Part shown: positions 59,685 to 64,000 of the stretch, one piece after another
Layout of the letters: every line of letters begins with the position of its first letter
Numbering within the stretch: the stretch's first letter is position 1
Assembly: GCA_003339415.1 (NCBI GenBank)
Contig: PDHQ01000094.1
Location: 1 to 64,000, forward strand
From: Ophiocordyceps camponoti-saundersi (nom. inval.)
Taxonomy: Eukaryota > Ascomycota > Sordariomycetes > Hypocreales > Ophiocordycipitaceae
Direction of reading: 5' to 3'
DNA: 64,000 bases
The notes under the pieces: model-generated
What the model was told of the DNA's origin: nothing
The model's database searches: none
What the model saw: only the letters and a program-made list of their open reading frames with translations
Made by a program: the position numbers and the translations under genes

Positions 59685-60152
59685 AGTGTCAAGAACGCCT
59701 GAGTTTTTGTAATGACGGTGATGATGACGGACTATGATGATGAAGTAGACGAGAAGAGGACAGCGGATGTGACTTATCCTCTTTTCACCACCCTTCCCCT
59801 TTGTCTCTCCTTTGTTTCTGCCGACTACCTATGGTTCAATCGAAGCAGCGCGGAAACCGGATCGGCGGTCTCAAGTCTCCGACGCCGGAGATCAGCCGAC
59901 GGAGTCCCTTTTTTCTGCCACGGCAAACCGCCTCACCCCCCTTGCGCCGTTTGGTCGTCTGTGGCGATAAATCCGGAATTTTCGCCACGATCCTGTGTGG
60001 GTTTTTACTTTCAGGAAGTCATATAGGTATACACCTACCCTTGTCGCCTGAGAGCTCACCGGTTCTGCCGAATTCGGGCAGATAAATCGGTGCTCCTCGG
60101 TCGGGGTCTCGGCTCTGCAGCCTCATATCCCGATACGGGGAAACATCCCACC
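59685..60152. promoter_or_regulatory. Divergent promoter region (small protein / Lon)
   Basis: 468 bases between two divergent starts. The Lon frame stays open upstream to about 60090, but the only ATG before the presequence is at 60153. No specific site can be named. Confidence 0.5.
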
Positions 60153-63100
60153 ATGATCCCGCGATCCCGAGTCCCCAGATATCTATCGCTGGGACGCGCC
60201 ACAACTTTGCCTGCGAGAATAGCCGGCCTGAGATCTGCGCCTCGATTTGGAGCCTCACTGTGCCCTTCGTCTTGTCCACGCCCTTCACCTACTCGGCCGT
60301 CATCATTGGCACAGGCCGGCTTCTCGACAACAGCTCTACTCGGCAAGGATAGTTCAAAGGGCAAGGGCGCAAACTTCTTCGATTCTTCTGTCGATTCTTC
60401 TACTGGCGGGCCGCCCTTCGATGATGATGCAAAGACCAATCCGGATAAGAGAAGGGACCTCCGAGAAGAAAAGCGCGATGCCGGCGTCGAATCCGCAGTG
60501 TCTGCCAAGACGGACGGAAGCAACCCGGCGAGTGGTCAAGATGGCAAGGCGGCAGGAGCTAGCGGTGGCGCATCGTCCGGCGCCGCTCCCGGCTCAACAG
60601 ACGGCAGTTCTGGAGGTGATGGCGGAAAGAAGGGCCGCAAGTCGGCGGAGAGATCGCTTCAGAAGCCCGTCGTGCCGGATATTTATCCGCACGTCCTCGC
60701 TATTCCTATAGCCAAAAGACCGCTCTTCCCTGGCTTCTACAAGGCAATCACCATCAAGAATCCAGAAGTGGCCGCTGCCATATCGGAATCCATGAAACGC
60801 GGTCAGCAATACGTCGGCGCCTTCATGTTCAAGGACGAGAACCAAGACGGGGATGTCATTCGCGATGTCAATGAGGTCTACGACATCGGTGTCTTTGCGC
60901 AAATCACGAGCGCATTCCCCATAGGTCAGAACGAGTTAAGTGTGTCAGCCATCCTCTACCCGCATCGGCGGATCCGGCTCTGCAGCCTTCTCACTGCCGA
61001 TCGTGATCAGGCTCAGAAAGCAGAGGTCAAACAGCCGGAGACGAAAGTCGAAGTGGACGCTACCAAGACCGAGCTCGAGGTCCCGCGACCGATACCAGCG
61101 AAGCCGGCTGAGCTGGAGCCTCAGCAGCAGGACAATAAGAAAGGGGACTTGGTGGCCAGCTTCGAAGAGAGCGCCGTCGAGCGCAAGCCGGAGCCACCTC
61201 GAGAAAAGTACGATCCCACTTCATTCCTCAGGAAGTTCGATGTCAGCATCGTCAGCGTAGAGAACGTGGTAGACGAACCTTGCGATCCCAAGAACCCCAC
61301 AATTCGAGCCCTTACCGCCGCAATGATCGACGTCTTCAAGGAAGTCGCCAGTCTCAACTACATCTTCCGAGACCAGATCACCACCTTTTCCGTCAGTCAG
61401 TCCTCGGGTAACGTCATGGCCGAGCCGGGAAGGCTCGCCGACTTTGCCGCCGCCGTGTCGGGCGGAGAGCCCAAAGACCTCCAGGACGTCCTGGGGAGCT
61501 TGAGCATCGACGACAGATTGCACAAGGCCCTGACTGTCATCAAGAATGAACTCATGAACGCCAGGCTGCAAACCAAGATTAGCAAGGACGTGGAGAGCAA
61601 GATCACCAAGAAGCAACGCGAATACTGGCTTTTGGAGCAGCTCAAGGGCATCCGTCGCGAACTCGGCATCGACATGGACGGCAAGGAGAAGCTCATGGAG
61701 AAGTTTAGGGAAAAGGCTGATAAGCTAGCCATGCCAGACGCGGTCCGCAAAGTCTTTGACGAGGAGCTTAACAAGCTCTCTCACCTCGAGACGGCGGCTT
61801 CCGAGTACAATGTTACGCGAAACTACCTCGACTGGTTGACCCAAATTCCCTGGGGTCAGAGAAGCGCGGAGAACTTTGGCATCGCTCACGCGGTCAAGGT
61901 GCTGGACGAAGACCATTACGGGCTCAAGGACGTCAAAGACCGCATCCTCGAGTTCATTGCCGTCGGCAAGCTGCGTGGCACTGTCGAAGGCAAGATTCTA
62001 TGTTTCGTCGGCCCGCCCGGAGTCGGCAAGACGAGCATCGGCAAGTCCATCGCCAGAGCCTTGAACCGGCAGTACTACCGCTTCAGCGTCGGCGGCCTTA
62101 CCGACGTGGCGGAAATCAAAGGCCACCGCAGAACGTACGTGGGAGCCCTTCCTGGGCGGGTCATCCAGGCGTTGAAGAAGTGCCAGACGGAGAACCCGCT
62201 GATCTTGATCGATGAGGTGGACAAGATCGGACGGGGATACCAGGGAGACCCGTCTTCGGCTTTGCTAGAGCTGCTGGACCCGGAGCAGAACAACTCGTTC
62301 CTGGACCATTACATGGACGTGCCTGTCGACCTATCGAAGGTGTTGTTCGTGTGCACAGCCAACATGACAGACACGATTCCGCAACCACTGCTGGATCGGA
62401 TGGAATTAATCACGCTGTCGGGATACGTGGCGGACGAGAAGAAGGCCATCGCCGATAAGTATCTGGGTCCGGCGGCAAAGGAGATTGCCGGCCTCAAGGA
62501 CGCCAAAGTCGAGCTCAAGGAAGAAGCCATCGAGGAGCTGATCAAGTCTTACTGCCGCGAGTCGGGCGTGCGGAACCTGAAGAAGCAGATAGAAAAGGTG
62601 TACCGCAAATCGGCGCTCAACATCGTGCGGCAACTCGGAGAGGAGAAGCTGCCGGAGGCGGAAGCTCTGACGGAGGAGGGCAAGTCGGCGCTACGCGAGT
62701 CGGAGAGGAAGGCTGAGGAGGAGGAGGAAAGCGATTGTCAGAAGACAACAGCTGTGAAGACGACGACGAAGCCTCGCAAATCGCTACAGGTGCCGGACTC
62801 GGTGCAAATCGAAATCGATAGGACGAACCTCAAGGACTACGTCGGGCCGCCCATGTTCACGTCAGACCGGCTTTACGACGTCAGCCCTCCGGGAGTTTCC
62901 ATGGGCCTGGCCTGGACGCAGCTGGGGGGCGCCGTCTTGTACATCGAGTCGATCCTACAGGCGCCGCTGCGGCCGGGCACAAGGCCCAGCCTAGAGATTA
63001 CGGGCAACCTCAAGTCGGTGATGAAGGAGTCGACAACGATTGCCTACTCGGTGGCCAAGGCCTTCATGGCTAAGACGCTACCGGACAACCACTTCTTCGA

Positions 63101-63608
63101 CAAGGCCAAGATGCACCTGCACGTTCCCGACGGAGCGGTGCCCAAGGACGGACCATCGGCCGGTATTACCATGGCCACGTCTCTCCTGTCGCTGGCCATG
63201 GACGCGGCTGTGGATCCGACGGCAGCTATGACGGGGGAGCTCACGCTGACAGGCAAGGTGCTCCGCATCGGCGGCTTGAGGGAGAAGACTGTGGCGGCCA
63301 GAAGAGCGGGCTGCAAGTCGATTATTTTCCCGGTGGACAACATGGCAGACTGGCTAGAGTTGCCCCAGGTTTGTTCCATTCCTTTCCCTGACTGGCTGGT
63401 TTACCTCGATAGTGGCTGACGGGGCGCGGTTTGCCTGCAGAATATCAAAGAAGGCATCGAGGGTCACGCGGTAGGGTGGTATAGTGAGGTATTCGACCTC
63501 GTGTTCCCCGGCTTGGATCGCGAACAGGCCAACAAGTGTAAGATTTGCGAATGGAAGAAGCAACAACCAAAGGAGGGGGAGAAGGAGGAGCCGAAAGAGG
63601 ACGAATAG
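60153..63608 (+). CDS. PIM1: Mitochondrial Lon protease (PIM1)
   Basis: ATP-dependent serine protease of the mitochondrial matrix that degrades misfolded and oxidised proteins and supports mtDNA maintenance. Model: join(60153..63368, 63441..63608), 1127 aa. Residues 1-~75 are an Arg/Ser-rich presequence (MIPRSRVPRYLSLGRATTLP) and a low-complexity linker up to ~175. The LON N-domain starts near HVLAIPIAKRPLFPGFYKA. AAA+ motifs are GPPGVGKTSIGKS (near residue 620), LILIDEVDKIG (Walker B) and a sensor NMTDTIPQPLLDRME. The peptidase dyad is Ser-1002 in KDGPSAGIT and Lys-1055 in GCKSIIFPV. The 72-nt intron (gtttgt to ctgcag) is phase 0 and leads to NIKEGIEGHAVGWYSEVFD, the conserved C-terminus. 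Without it the frame stops at 63419 in a non-conserved tail. Longer than yeast Pim1 mainly through linkers. Confidence 0.95.
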
Positions 63609-64000
63609 ACGGCCATGGACGGATTCTACCAAGAATTGGCGTTGTTTTTGTTTTCCTTCGACCCCGTCGACTGCTGGACTGGAAAGTGACGCCGCTGATG
63701 GAAGGACAAGGGGGGGGAAGGGGCTGACGTAGACGCACATAGATGGACGGGGCGTCCAATTGAGAGGACGGCGGGACGGTTGGTATCCAATCCCGAGAAG
63801 CTCCGGGAGAGGCCACTGTATGGCGTCACGTCGCCCTTTTGGGGGATGGGGAGGGGGTGAGGGGTGATGGTCAGGCCCAATGGAGGAGGCTTGACGATGC
63901 CCAAAGGACAGCAGAGCCGGCGTCGGCTGCAGTCGTGCCCGAGAGTGACGTGTGTAGGGAGAAGAGGAAGACAGAAGGAGGAAAGAAGAAAGGGGGTGAG
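63609..64000. other. Region downstream of Lon
   Basis: 392 bases to the window edge, G-rich on the plus strand. Probably 3' UTR and start of the next interval; no gene supported. Confidence 0.5.

Overview
The window is nuclear DNA from a filamentous ascomycete (Pezizomycotina, most likely Sordariomycetes). The evidence is short GT-AG introns (mostly 42-165 nt) with CTRAC-type branch points, GC-rich coding DNA, and family-level matches such as MSB2, a BAS2-like secreted protein, a bZIP-DUF3425 factor, HOS3 and a SUN/GH132 protein. A placement in or near Hypocreales is a guess from protein style. Exon boundaries below were set by reading frame, splice consensus and family conservation. All multi-exon models given with exact joins sum to a multiple of three.

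Left part (1-14.6 kb): BBC1 actin-patch SH3 protein (-), RTR1/RPAP2 CTD phosphatase (+), ribosomal protein S17 (-), mitoribosomal MRP51/bS1m (-), divergent queuine tRNA-ribosyltransferase (+), then a gene-poor stretch and a SUN-family cell-wall protein (-). Middle (18-28 kb): HOS3 histone deacetylase (+) converging on histidinol phosphatase HIS2 (-), a 10-N assembly gap flanked by a noisy duplicate, and a bZIP/DUF3425 transcription factor (+). Surface and secreted block (29.9-38.3 kb): a BAS2-like small secreted protein, a tandem-duplicated cysteine-rich small secreted protein and the mucin sensor MSB2. All three sit among long non-coding intervals dotted with TACA-type microsatellites.

Right part (42.6-64 kb) is a dense block. 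It holds an unknown protein divergent from a dynamin-like GTPase, an intron-bearing tRNA-Gln(CUG), a TBC1D20/GYP8-like Rab GAP, VPS52 (GARP complex), eIF5A, the Pol I factor RRN7, ubiquitin-L40, a two-TM unknown, a small conserved charged protein and the mitochondrial Lon protease PIM1.

Most genes are unlinked housekeeping functions, and I see no biosynthetic cluster, transposase, CRISPR or phage element. The most unusual observation is the ubiquitin-L40 gene. Its ATG appears to be split by an intron, followed by a 7-nt internal exon. This model restores exactly the 128-residue fusion protein. Next in interest are the duplicated cysteine-rich secreted protein, the divergent unknown/dynamin pair, and two families of dispersed tetranucleotide or palindromic repeats in gene-poor DNA.
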